Source: Streptomyces hyaluromycini
Lineage (GTDB): Bacteria > Actinomycetota > Actinomycetes > Streptomycetales > Streptomycetaceae
Length of the DNA stretch: 64,000 bases
Direction of reading: 5' to 3'
Assembly (NCBI RefSeq): GCF_002217755.1
Contig: NZ_BCFL01000016.1
Location: forward strand, 248,001 to 312,000
The translations under genes were made by a program, and so were the position numbers. This document shows positions 9,128 through 17,333 of this stretch, piece after piece (the first letter of the stretch is position 1; the number at the start of each line of letters is the position of its first letter). The notes beneath the pieces were generated by a model that had not been told where the DNA came from, did not search any database, and saw only the letters and a list, made by a program, of their open reading frames with translations.

Positions 9128-9619
9128 ATGAGACGTACCACGGGGGCGGCGGCCGTGCTGGGCACGGCCGCCGGTGCGTTGCTGCTGAGCGGGTGCGCGG
9201 CGGTCGACCTGCCGCTGGCCGGGGTGCGGGCGGGGGCCGACGGGACACCGTACGCGCTGATCCGGCCGTGCGGAGACGATCGCTACCAGGGGCTCTCGCT
9301 CGACGGCTGGGCCAGGGCGGCACAGGACGGCCCGGCCACCACCGGCTGGGACGTGAAGGGCGAGCGGTCCGGGGACGCCGGGTTCCCGCTGTTCTCGCCG
9401 CCCGAGCGGTGGCGGGCCCGGCATCGCGGGGCGCAGAAGCTGCTGCCGGGGCACCACTACACGCTGTCCTTCGGGCACTACATCACCGGCGACTCCTACA
9501 ACGGGATCGTCGACTTCTCCGCCGAGGACGTCGAGAAGCTGAAACCCGGCCGGGTCTGGGCCGACGGCCGGGTCATGAGCCTCGGCGAGTTCGAGAAGCT
9601 CGCCGAGGACTCCTGCTGA
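9128..9619 (+). CDS. Small lipoprotein of unknown function
   Basis: 163 aa with a lipobox (LLLSGC, Cys about residue 23), so it is probably lipid-anchored on the outer face of the membrane. The mature part has three further Cys/Trp-rich patches (IRPCGDDRYQG, WARAAQDG, GHHYTLSFGHY) and ends in Cys. No known domain is recognised. The ribosome site is formed by the end of the GH30 gene (GTAGGAG overlapping its stop codon), which argues for translational coupling. The stop lies 9 nt from the end of the convergent cimA, with no visible terminator between them. Confidence 0.7.
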   Translation: MRRTTGAAAVLGTAAGALLLSGCAAVDLPLAGVRAGADGTPYALIRPCGDDRYQGLSLDGWARAAQDGPATTGWDVKGERSGDAGFPLFSPPERWRARHRGAQKLLPGHHYTLSFGHYITGDSYNGIVDFSAEDVEKLKPGRVWADGRVMSLGEFEKLAEDSC

Positions 9620-9628
9620 ACCGGGGGC

Positions 9629-11239
9629 CTACTCCGCCGGTTCGACACCGGCGCGCAGCAGGCCGTACGTGTACGCGTCCTCCAGCGCCTGCCAGGACGC
9701 GGCGATGACGTTCTCCGCGACGCCGACCGTCGACCACTCGGCGCTGCCGTCGGAGGTGGAGATCAGCACGCGGGTCGTGGACTCGGTGCCGTGCTTGCCC
9801 TCCAGGATGCGGACCTTGTAGTCGACCAGGTCCAGCTTGGCGAGCTGCGGGTAGATCTTTTCGAGGCCCACACGCAGGGCCCGGTCGAGGGCGTTGACCG
9901 GGCCGTTGCCCTCGGCCGTGGCGACGATGCGCTCGCTCTTGGCCCAGAGCTTGACCGTGGCCTCGTTGGCGTGGGTGCCGTCGGGGCGGTCCTCGACGAT
10001 GGCCCGCCAGGACTCGACGCGGAAGTACGAGCGCGGTCCGCCCTCGACCTCGGCGCGCAGGAGCAGCTCGAAGGAGGCGTCGGCGGCCTCGTAGGTGTAG
10101 CCCTGGAGCTCACGCTCCTTGACCCGCTCGACGACGCGGCCGACCAGTTCGCGGTCGCCGCCGAGGTCGACGCCGAGCTCCTTGCCCTTGAGCTCCACCG
10201 AGGCGCGGCCGGCCATGTCGGAGACCAGCATGCGCATGGTGTTGCCGACGAGGGCGGGGTCGGTGTGCTGGTACAGGTCCGGGTCGACCTTGATCGCGGA
10301 GGCGTGCAGGCCGGCCTTGTGCGCGAAGGCCGAGACACCCACATAGGGCTGGTGGGTGGAGGGCGTGAGGTTGACGACCTCGGCGATGGCGTGCGAGATG
10401 CGGGTCATCTCGCGGAGCCGGCCCTCCGGCAGCACCTTCTTGCCGTACTTCAGCTCCAGGGCGGCGACCACCGGGAACAGGTTGGCGTTGCCGACCCGCT
10501 CGCCGTACCCGTTCGCCGTGCACTGGACGTGGGTGGCACCGGCGTCCACGGCGGCCAGGGTGTTGGCGACGGCGCAGCCGGTGTCGTCCTGGGCGTGGAT
10601 GCCGAGCCGGGCGCCGGTGTCCGCGAGGACGGTGGAGACGACGGCGTTGACCTGGGCGGGGAGCATGCCGCCGTTGGTGTCGCAGAGGACCACCACGTCG
10701 GCGCCGGCCTCGGCGGCGGCCCGTACGACGGCCTTGGCGTACTCGGGGTTGGCGCGGTAGCCGTCGAAGAAGTGCTCGCAGTCGACGAAGACCCGGCGGC
10801 CCTGGCCCTTCAGGAAGGACACCGTGTCGCGGACCATCTCCAGGTTCTCGTCGAGGGTGGTGCGCAGCGCCAGCTCGACATGCCGGTCGTGGGACTTGGC
10901 GACCAGTGTGATCACCGGGGCGCCGGACTCCAGCAACGCCCTGACCTGGGGGTCCTCCGCCGCCTTGGCGTTCGCCCGGCGGGTGGCGCCGAAGGCGACC
11001 AGCTGGGCGTGCCTGAAGTCGATCTCCTGCTGGGCGCGGGCGAAGAACTCGGTGTCCCGGGGGTTGGCGCCCGGCCAGCCGCCCTCGATGAAGCCCACGC
11101 CGAAGTCGTCCAGGTGCCGTGCGATGGCCAGCTTGTCCGCGACGGTGAGGTTGATGCCCTCGCGCTGCGCGCCGTCGCGCAGCGTGGTGTCGAAGACGTG
11201 GAACGAGTCGTCCAGCTCGTGGGTTTCCGTCTCGGTCAT
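9629..11239 (-). CDS. cimA: Citramalate synthase (LeuA/CimA family)
   Basis: 536 aa from ATG 11239 with CAGGAG upstream. It condenses pyruvate and acetyl-CoA to (R)-citramalate, giving a threonine-independent route to 2-oxobutyrate and isoleucine; LeuC/LeuD and LeuB act later. The TIM barrel opens with FDTTLRDGAQREGINL, and the metal and substrate residues lie in GGWPGANPRD and HAQDDTGCAVANT, the HxH-type strand of the DRE-TIM family. The C-terminal LeuA allosteric domain is at about 420-530 (VDYKVRILEGKHGTES). The GWPGANPRD signature separates CimA from isopropylmalate synthase. An attenuator-like terminator lies 110 nt upstream, so expression probably responds to charged branched-chain tRNA. 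Confidence 0.88.
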   Translation of the reverse strand: MTETETHELDDSFHVFDTTLRDGAQREGINLTVADKLAIARHLDDFGVGFIEGGWPGANPRDTEFFARAQQEIDFRHAQLVAFGATRRANAKAAEDPQVRALLESGAPVITLVAKSHDRHVELALRTTLDENLEMVRDTVSFLKGQGRRVFVDCEHFFDGYRANPEYAKAVVRAAAEAGADVVVLCDTNGGMLPAQVNAVVSTVLADTGARLGIHAQDDTGCAVANTLAAVDAGATHVQCTANGYGERVGNANLFPVVAALELKYGKKVLPEGRLREMTRISHAIAEVVNLTPSTHQPYVGVSAFAHKAGLHASAIKVDPDLYQHTDPALVGNTMRMLVSDMAGRASVELKGKELGVDLGGDRELVGRVVERVKERELQGYTYEAADASFELLLRAEVEGGPRSYFRVESWRAIVEDRPDGTHANEATVKLWAKSERIVATAEGNGPVNALDRALRVGLEKIYPQLAKLDLVDYKVRILEGKHGTESTTRVLISTSDGSAEWSTVGVAENVIAASWQALEDAYTYGLLRAGVEPAE

Positions 11240-11299
11240 GGTCCCTAGGCTCCTGATGTCTTTTCTCGGTCGTACCGGAATGACCGGCTCCACCGTCCC

Positions 11300-11434
11300 T
11301 CAATGGTCCCTCGCGCCTCGCCGTCCGGCTGAAGGTGGGCCGGAAAACGAAAAAACCCCTCGCGGGTGCGAGAGGTCTGCGCGCGGGTCGAGGACGACGA
11401 TGGCCACCCGTACCTGGTCGTACGTGGTGGTCAC
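11300..11434 (-). CDS. Candidate leader peptide of cimA, rich in Val/Ile/Leu codons
   Basis: A 44-codon frame starts at GTG 11434. It contains VRVAIVVL, six branched-chain codons in eight, directly before the terminator hairpin at 11350-11375. Stalling of ribosomes at these codons would be placed correctly to influence hairpin formation. Doubtful points: the frame runs through the hairpin instead of stopping before it, and the ribosome site is weak. A second tiny frame (11431-11466, MIIGSRRAGPQ) overlaps the GTG but probably lies at the promoter. Confidence 0.35.
   Translation of the reverse strand: MTTTYDQVRVAIVVLDPRADLSHPRGVFSFSGPPSAGRRGARDH
11350..11375 (-). terminator. Attenuator terminator upstream of cimA
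   Basis: On the minus strand CCTCTCGC (11375-11368) pairs with GCGAGGGG (11363-11356) and is followed by six T. It lies 110 nt before the cimA start, inside the untranslated leader, so it must act as a conditional terminator. The arrangement is nearly identical to the one before ilvB at 41428-41461. Confidence 0.8.
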
Positions 11435-11466
11435 TGCGGACCGGCGCGCCTGCTGCCAATAATCAT

Positions 11467-11628
11467 GGCGAACGAGAGCACGGAGGCAGTCTGACACAGC
11501 CCCGCCCCCGGCTCACTAACTGTCTCAGGATGCGGTCGTCACAGACGGTGACATACGCCACAGGCGATACGGTCCGCTACCGCGGATGCCTTACGAACGC
11601 GTCCTGTTCGCCGTTGCCGGTCGCAAGG
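11467..11628. other. Intergenic stretch between cimA leader and TetR gene
   Basis: No gene is seen. GTCAC and GTGAC separated by 5 nt (11538-11552) form the only inverted repeat noticed. The cimA promoter must lie near 11460-11500 on the minus strand, but no confident -35/-10 pair could be assigned. Confidence 0.4.
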
Positions 11629-12234
11629 TCACGCGTCCGCGAGAAGATCCGTTTCCAGGAACTCGCGTACATGGCCGAGAACCTGGGCCCGGTCCGTGCC
11701 GCGCAGCCCGATGGCCACGTGGATGGAGAAACCGTCGAGCAGGGCGCGCAGGCGGGCGGCGCACCGGTCTGGGTCGACGGGCCGGAACTCGCCGCGCGAG
11801 ATGCCCTCCGCGAGCAGCGCCACCAGGTCGCGGTGCCAGGCGCCCTCGATGGCGGCCTGCCGGTCGCGGGCCACAGCATCGGCGGCAGCGCTCTGCGAGC
11901 GGTTCCAGACCTCCAGCCAGAGCGTCCAGTGCGGGTCCCGGTGCCCGTCGGGGACGTACAGGTCGACGTAGGCGTCGAGGCGCTCGCGGGCGGTGCCGCG
12001 CCGGGTGAGCAGCCGGCCGCGCTCGGCGCCCAGCCGGCCCTCGCTCCACTCCAGGGCCTGGAGCAGCAGTTCGTCCTTGGAGTGGAAGTAGTAGAGGAGG
12101 TGGCCGCTGCTCATCCCGACCTCGCGGCCGAGCGCGGCCATGGTGAGCTTCTCCAGGCCCCGTTCGGCGATCATCGTCATGGCGGCGGCGAGCACCTCCT
12201 CGCGGGGCGGGGCCTGTCTGCGCCCACCGGCCAT
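11629..12234 (-). CDS. TetR-family regulator of the urease/agmatine-deiminase cluster
   Basis: 201 aa. The N-terminal helix-turn-helix is typical of TetR: LEKLTMAALGREVGMSSGHLLYYFHSKD, with the YYF..K end of the recognition helix. The rest is an alpha-helical ligand domain (WTLWLEVWNRS, then LRALLDGFSIHVAIGL), similar to the BetI-like subgroup. It begins 15 nt after the agmatine-deiminase-like gene and is the last gene of the ureAB-ureC-deiminase-tetR unit. A perfect inverted repeat in front of ureAB (15739-15755) is the obvious candidate operator. The ligand could be a polyamine or guanidino compound, but that is inference from neighbours. Confidence 0.85.
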   Translation of the reverse strand: MAGGRRQAPPREEVLAAAMTMIAERGLEKLTMAALGREVGMSSGHLLYYFHSKDELLLQALEWSEGRLGAERGRLLTRRGTARERLDAYVDLYVPDGHRDPHWTLWLEVWNRSQSAAADAVARDRQAAIEGAWHRDLVALLAEGISRGEFRPVDPDRCAARLRALLDGFSIHVAIGLRGTDRAQVLGHVREFLETDLLADA

Positions 12235-12249
12235 CTTCGGCTCCTCGAA

Positions 12250-13290
12250 CTACGACTGGATCTTCGGCTGCTGCTGCGTGATGCAGTGGATACCCCCACC
12301 ACCCGCGAAGATCGTACGGGCGTCCACCAGCGTGACCGTCCGCTCGGGGAAGAGACGGCGGAAGATCCCGGCGGCGATCTCGTCGCGCGGGTCGTCGAAG
12401 CCGCACAGCACGACCCCGCCGTTGCACAGGTAGTGGTTGATGTAGGAGTAGTCGGCCCAGTGGCCGTCCGCCTCCAGGACGGTCGGGGCCGGCACCTCGA
12501 CGACCTCCAGCGTCCGGCCGCGCGCGTCCGTCTGGGACCGCAGCAGGCCGATGACCTCCTTGGTCACCTCGTGGTCGGGGTGCGCGGGGTCGGGCTGGGA
12601 GTGCGCCACCACGACTCCCGGGCGGGCGAAGGCGGCGACGATGTCGACGTGCCCGAGGGTGCCGAACCCGTACGGGGGGTAGTCGCCGGTGAGGCCGCGG
12701 GGCAGCCATATCGCCTTGCGGGTGCCGAGCATCCCGTGGATCTCCGCCTCGACCTCTTCCCGCGTCCAGCCCGGGTTGCGCTCGGGGCCCAGCTGCACGG
12801 TCTCGGTCAGCAGGACGGTCCCCTCGCCGTCGACGTGGATCGCACCGCCCTCGTTCACCAGCTTCGAGGCGTACGTCCGCGCGCCCGCGAGGTCCGAGAC
12901 ATGTGCGGCGATCTTCGCGTCGTGCTCCCAGCGGGCCCAGTGCTGGGCGCCCCAGCCGTTGAACGTCCAGTCCACGGCGGCCAGTTCGCGTCCGTTGGTG
13001 AGGAAGGTGGGGCCGATGTCGCGCATCCAGGCGTCGTCGAGGTCGCGCTCGACGGTGTCGACGCCCGGGCCGAGCAGCGCCTGCGCCTCGGCCGACTGGC
13101 CGGGGCCGCACACGACCGTCACCGGTTCGAAGCGGAGGACGGCGCGGGCCACCGACGCCCAGGCCATCCGGGCGGCGACGAGGTCGTCGGGGTCGTCGAA
13201 GGTGGGGTTGGGGCCCGGCCACGCCATCCAGGTGCGCTCGTGCGGGGTCCACTCGGCGGGCATCCGGAAGCCGTCGGAGGCAGCAGACAT
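12250..13290 (-). CDS. aguA: Agmatine deiminase-family enzyme
   Basis: 346 aa from ATG 13290, preceded by AAGGAGCACCG. Agmatine deiminases hydrolyse agmatine to N-carbamoylputrescine and ammonia. Family marks seen: MRDIGPTF, FNGWGAQ, NEGGAIHVDGEGT, GHVD, SYINHYLCNGGVV and the C-terminal GGGGIHCITQQQ, whose Cys is the nucleophile. The loop before GHVD (RGLTGDYPPYGFGTL) differs from the DDTNGHVD sequence I remember for plant and bacterial agmatine deiminases, so a different guanidino substrate is possible. It sits 9 nt after ureC and 15 nt before tetR, clearly in the same operon. The ammonia-releasing enzymes together suggest nitrogen salvage from guanidino compounds. Confidence 0.75.
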   Translation of the reverse strand: MSAASDGFRMPAEWTPHERTWMAWPGPNPTFDDPDDLVAARMAWASVARAVLRFEPVTVVCGPGQSAEAQALLGPGVDTVERDLDDAWMRDIGPTFLTNGRELAAVDWTFNGWGAQHWARWEHDAKIAAHVSDLAGARTYASKLVNEGGAIHVDGEGTVLLTETVQLGPERNPGWTREEVEAEIHGMLGTRKAIWLPRGLTGDYPPYGFGTLGHVDIVAAFARPGVVVAHSQPDPAHPDHEVTKEVIGLLRSQTDARGRTLEVVEVPAPTVLEADGHWADYSYINHYLCNGGVVLCGFDDPRDEIAAGIFRRLFPERTVTLVDARTIFAGGGGIHCITQQQPKIQS

Positions 13291-13299
13291 CGGTGCTCC

Positions 13300-15012
13300 T
13301 TACAGGAAGTACAGGCGGTTGAGGGAGACGGAGTCGGCGGGCTCCGAGCGCAGCGGCTCGCCGTCGAGGGTCACCAGGCCGGTGCGCCGGTCGACGTCGA
13401 CCGCTCCGGTACGGGAGTTGAGCCGCAGGTCGGCCGGGCCGATGCCGCGGGTGCCGCGGACGGCGACCCGGCGGCGCCGGGTGGGCATGGTGTCGTGGCC
13501 CTGGTCGAGGGCGGCCTGTGCCACGAACGCGACGGAGATGTCGGCGGGGGTGGCGCCGTACGCCCCGAACTGCGGTCCCAGGACGAGGGGTTCGCAGGTG
13601 TCGGTGGCCGCGCCCGGGTCACCGGTGACGCCGAACGCGGGAAAGCCGGACTTCAGCACCAGCTGCGGCTTGGCCCCGAAGTACTCCGGCGCCCACAGCA
13701 CGATGTCGGCGAGCTTGCCCACCTCGATCGAGCCGACCTCGTGGGCGAGGCCGTGGGCGATCGCGGGGTTGATGGTCAGCTTGGCCATGTACCGCAGCAC
13801 GCGCTCGTTGTCGTGGCCGTCGTCCGGGGCGCCGAGCTCGGCCTTCATCTTGCCGGCCATGGCGAAGGTACGGCGGACGGTCTCCCCCGCCCGGCCCATG
13901 CCCTGGGCGTCGGACGAGGTGATGCCGATCGCGCCCAGGTCGTGCAGCACGTCCTCGGCTCCCATGGTCCCGGCGCGGATGCGGTCGCGGGCCATGGCGG
14001 CGTCGCCGGGCAGGTCGGTCTTCAGGTCGTGGACGGAGACGATCATCCCGTAGTGCTCGGCGACCGCGTCCCGGCCGAACGGCAGGGTGGGGTTGGTGGA
14101 GGAGCCGATGACGTTGGGGACACCGGCCATCTTCAGGACGTTGGGCACGTGTCCGCCGCCGCAGCCCTCGATGTGGAAGGCGTGGATGGTGCGGCCCTCC
14201 AGCACCCGGAGGGTGTCCTCGACCGACAGGCACTCGTTCAGGCCGTCGCTGTGCAGGGCGACCTGGACGTCGTGCTCCTCGGCGACCCGCAGGGCGGTGT
14301 CCAGGGCGCGGGTGTGGGCGCCCATGTCCTCGTGCACCTTGAAGCCCGAGGCGCCCCCCTCGGCCAGCGCCTCGACCAGCGGAGCCGCGTGCGAGGACGA
14401 ACCCCGCCCGAGGAAGCCGATGTTGACCGGCCAGGCGTCGAAGGCGTTGAACGCGTGCTTCAGCGCCCAGGGCGAGTTGACGCCCACGCCCCACACCGGC
14501 CCGAACTCCTGCCCGATGATCGTCGTCACGCCGGAGGCCAGCGAGGCCTCCATGATGCGCGGCGACAGCAGATGGACGTGCGTGTCGACGGCCCCGGCGG
14601 TGGCGATGAGCCCCTCGCCGGACACGATCGAGGTCCCGGTGCCGACCACGACGTCGACCCCGTCGAGGGTGTCGGGGTTCCCGGCCCGCCCGATCGAGCA
14701 GATCCGCCCCTCCCTGATGCCGATGGACACCTTCCGGATCCCGAGCACGGCGTCGATCACGACGACGTTGCTGATCACGACGTCACAGGTCTCGCGGACG
14801 GCGGCGGCCTTGAGGTGCAGCCCGTCCCTGGCCGTCTTGCCGAAGCCGGCCAGGAACTCGTCGCCGTAGCGCTGGGAGTCGTCCTCGACGCGGATCACGA
14901 GCCCCGAGTCCCCGAGGCGGACGCGGTCGCCGGCCCGGGGGCCGTGGGTGGCCGCGTACTCGTACGGGGTGAGACGGCGGGCCTCGGCGGGATGCCCTCC
15001 GGGACGGCTCAT
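13300..15012 (-). CDS. ureC: Urease alpha subunit (UreC), divergent type
   Basis: 570 aa, the normal UreC length, from ATG 15012, which overlaps the ureAB stop (ATGA). The nickel ligands are all present: His145 and His147 (DTHVH), the carbamylated Lys225 (GFKVHED), His254 (ALHSDGLNE), His280 (FHIEGCGGGH) and Asp368 (TSSDAQ). His227 is also kept. The mobile flap, which reads VCHHL in Klebsiella UreC as I remember it, here reads SVHDLK: the flap Cys is Val327, the catalytic His328 remains, and the next His is Asp. No ureD, ureE, ureF or ureG gene lies anywhere in the window. It could be a true urease matured by proteins encoded elsewhere, or a urease-like amidohydrolase with another substrate. 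Confidence 0.88.
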   Translation of the reverse strand: MSRPGGHPAEARRLTPYEYAATHGPRAGDRVRLGDSGLVIRVEDDSQRYGDEFLAGFGKTARDGLHLKAAAVRETCDVVISNVVVIDAVLGIRKVSIGIREGRICSIGRAGNPDTLDGVDVVVGTGTSIVSGEGLIATAGAVDTHVHLLSPRIMEASLASGVTTIIGQEFGPVWGVGVNSPWALKHAFNAFDAWPVNIGFLGRGSSSHAAPLVEALAEGGASGFKVHEDMGAHTRALDTALRVAEEHDVQVALHSDGLNECLSVEDTLRVLEGRTIHAFHIEGCGGGHVPNVLKMAGVPNVIGSSTNPTLPFGRDAVAEHYGMIVSVHDLKTDLPGDAAMARDRIRAGTMGAEDVLHDLGAIGITSSDAQGMGRAGETVRRTFAMAGKMKAELGAPDDGHDNERVLRYMAKLTINPAIAHGLAHEVGSIEVGKLADIVLWAPEYFGAKPQLVLKSGFPAFGVTGDPGAATDTCEPLVLGPQFGAYGATPADISVAFVAQAALDQGHDTMPTRRRRVAVRGTRGIGPADLRLNSRTGAVDVDRRTGLVTLDGEPLRSEPADSVSLNRLYFL

Positions 15013-15710
15013 CGCTCGGCCTCCTCTGTCTGTCCTACGCCCAGGTATCCGCAGGCGGCGGCGCGGCGCAGGGCCTCCGCGCGGGCGCCGGGCGCGTCCA
15101 GCGGCCCGTCGACGAGCCCGGCGAAGCCGATGGCGACCCGGCCGCCGCCGATCGGCACGAGACCGACCTCGTGCGACTCCCCCGGCCCAAACCGCACGGA
15201 CGACCCGGCGGGCACGGCGAGCCGCAGGCCGTAGGCCGCGGCGCGGTCGAAGTCGAGGCGCGGGTTGGCCTCGAAGAAGTGGAAGTGCGAGGTGACGGAG
15301 ACGGGCACGGTCGCGGTGTTGGTGACGGTCAGCCGTACGACCGCCTCCGGGTCGGCGTGCTCGGGCCCCGGCAGCAGCGCACCGGGCGCGTCCTCGCCCA
15401 GTCCCCCGCGCCCGATCGGGTCGGTGACGACGGCGAGCCTGGACCCGTCGTCGAAGACGGCCTCGACGTGCACCTCGGTGACGACGTCGGCGACGCCGGG
15501 CAGCACGTCGGCGGGGCCGAGGACGGAGCGGGCCGCCTCGATCGCCTCGGCGAGCCGCCGGCCGTCCCGGGCAGCCTCGCACACGGTGTCCGCGATCAGC
15601 GCGGTGGCCTCCGGCACGTTGAGCCTGAGGCCCCGGGCGCGGCGGGCGCGGGCCAGCTCGGCGGCTCCGAAGAGCAGCAGCCGGTCACGTTCCGTGGGGG
15701 TCAGTCGCAC
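15009..15710 (-). CDS. ureAB: Urease gamma-beta fusion subunit (UreAB)
   Basis: 233 aa from GTG 15710 (VRLTPTERDRLLLF). Residues 1-100 are UreA (gamma), with GLRLNVPEATALIAD and ARDGRRLAEAIE. The rest is UreB (beta), with VTNTATVPVSVTSHFHFFEANPR split across the typical core and GESHEVGLVPIGG. Fused gamma/beta subunits are known in several bacteria. It is the first gene of the operon and overlaps ureC by four bases, so the two are translationally coupled. The open frame continues far upstream on the minus strand, but that part is the antisense of the permease. Confidence 0.87.
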   Translation of the reverse strand: MRLTPTERDRLLLFGAAELARARRARGLRLNVPEATALIADTVCEAARDGRRLAEAIEAARSVLGPADVLPGVADVVTEVHVEAVFDDGSRLAVVTDPIGRGGLGEDAPGALLPGPEHADPEAVVRLTVTNTATVPVSVTSHFHFFEANPRLDFDRAAAYGLRLAVPAGSSVRFGPGESHEVGLVPIGGGRVAIGFAGLVDGPLDAPGARAEALRRAAACGYLGVGQTEEAER

Positions 15711-15738
15711 GTTCAGGCACCTTCTTCGCATCCTCGAC

Positions 15739-15755
15739 TTAGAGCACCACTCTAA
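15739..15755. promoter_or_regulatory. Candidate TetR operator between ureAB and the permease
   Basis: TTAGAG and CTCTAA form a perfect inverted repeat with a 5-nt spacer (CACCA), 29 bp from the ureAB start. A further CTCTAA lies at 15819-15824. This is the typical size of a TetR site, and the regulator encoded at 11629-12234 is the likely owner. Confidence 0.6.
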
Positions 15756-15910
15756 ATGTCGGATTACGAGAAGGGAACCATTGACATCGACTTGCGAGTC
15801 GCCCACATTGAACGCCGCTCTAACCATCAGCCCGGATGTCTCAGGTGGCCGTCGAAGGAGACCAGCCATGCCGATAGAACAGCGCGGAGTCGACACCATT
15901 CCGGAGGGGA

Positions 15911-15955
15911 TGGGGGTACCTCCCGCGCTCGAACGCAGTTGAGAGCGTGGGGGAG
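15911..15955 (+). repeat. 45-bp palindromic element, copy 1 (inside permease)
   Basis: It begins TGGGGGTACCTCCCG and ends GAGAGCGTGGGGGAG. It aligns over its full 45 bp with the reverse complement of 16911-16955 and more loosely with 46079-46109 and 46135-46170. It interrupts the N-terminal coding region of the permease and brings in a TGA (15940-15942). Confidence 0.8.
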
Positions 15956-16910
15956 CACCAGCGGGCCGAAGGACCTGGTCTCGATCCTGCTCGGCTCCAA
16001 CCTCTGCCTCGGCGTGATCATCTTCGGCTGGCTGCCGCCGTCCTTCGGGCTCGGTTGGTGGGCGTCGGTGAGCGCGATCGTGGCGGGCACGCTGATCGGC
16101 ACGGTGTTCACGGCCCCGCTGGCCCTGGTCTCCCTCCGTACCGCGACCAACCTGTCCACCTCCTCCGGCGCCCAGTTCGGGGTGCGCGGGCGGCTGGTCG
16201 GCTCGGTGGTGGGCCTGCTGCTCGCCCTCGGCTACACCGCGCTGACCGTGTGGATCGGCGGCGACGTGATGGTGGGCGTGCTGGGACGGCTGTTCGGAAT
16301 GCCGGCGGACGGGGCGGCGTACGCCGTGGTCTACACGGTGCTCGCGGCGGCGACGGTGGCGGGCGCGGTGTACGGCTACCGTGTGCTGCTCGCCATGTCC
16401 AAGGTCCTCGCCGTCGGCATGACGGCCCTGCTGGTCCTCGGGATCTTCGCCTACGCCCCGCACTTCACCACCTCCGCGCTGCCGGAGGCGGGCGGCTACC
16501 TGCTGGGCGGCTTCTGGCCGACGTGGTGTCTGGCGGCGGTGGCCGCCGGGCTGTCCGGGCCGGTCGCCCTCATCACCCTCCTCGGCGACTACACCCGCTA
16601 CATCTCCCGCCGGGTCCTGCACGGAACCTGGCTGGGCCTGATCCTGGGCCTCCTGGTCCCGCAGCTCTTCGGCACGTTCACCGCGTACGCGGCGCGGGCG
16701 GCGGCGGACTACGCGGGCCCGCTGGTGTCCGCCTCCCCCGCCTGGTACCTGGTACCGCTCCTGCTCTCCGCCTCGGCCGGCTCGGTGGGCAACGCGGGCC
16801 TCATGCTCTACTCCATGGGCCTCGACCTGGACACGATCCTCCCCCGCGCGTCCCGCGCCCGCGCCACCTACACGGTCGCGATCGTCGCCACGGCCTGCGT
16901 CTTCGCCGGC

Positions 16911-16955
16911 CTCCCCCAAACGCTCGGCTTCGCTCGCGCCCGGGGGGGACCCCCA
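16911..16955 (-). repeat. 45-bp palindromic element, copy 2 (inside permease, inverted)
   Basis: It begins CTCCCCCAAACGCTCGG and ends GGGGGGACCCCCA. It is exactly as long as copy 1 and in the opposite orientation. It separates the permease codons VFAGL and AWNAQ and shifts the frame. Confidence 0.8.
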
Positions 16956-17333
16956 TCGCCTGGAACGCGCAGTCCGCGATGACGTCCTTCGTCCTCCTGC
17001 TCACCGCCATCGGCACCCCGTGGGCGGTCATCACCCTGATCGGCTTCGCCCGCTGCCGGGGCGTGTACGACGCGGACGCCCTCCAGGTCTTCAACCGCCG
17101 CTCGCGGGGCGGCATCTACTGGTACCGGGCCGGCTGGAACGTCCGGGCCACGGCGTCCTGGGCGCTCGGCGCGGGTGTAGGACTCCTGGCGGTGTCACTC
17201 CCGTCGTACGAGGGCCCGCTGCTGTCACTGACGGGCGGGGTGGACTGCAGCTTCCTGCTGTCAGGGCTGGTGGGCGGCGCGGTCTATCTGCTGCTGCAAC
17301 TCCGGAGCAGCGACAACCCGGTCCAGGTTCACT

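Noticed and set aside
11431..11466. Eleven-codon frame MIIGSRRAGPQ as the cimA leader peptide
   Set aside because: It has only two Ile codons, no ribosome site, and probably overlaps the promoter; the GTG frame at 11434 is better placed, though also uncertain.
15756..16982. Reading the permease as an intact 408-aa gene from ATG 15756
   Set aside because: There is no ribosome site, the first 65 residues include translated repeat sequence, and the true start (ATG 15868 with GAAGGAG) is in another frame; the 3' part is in a third frame.
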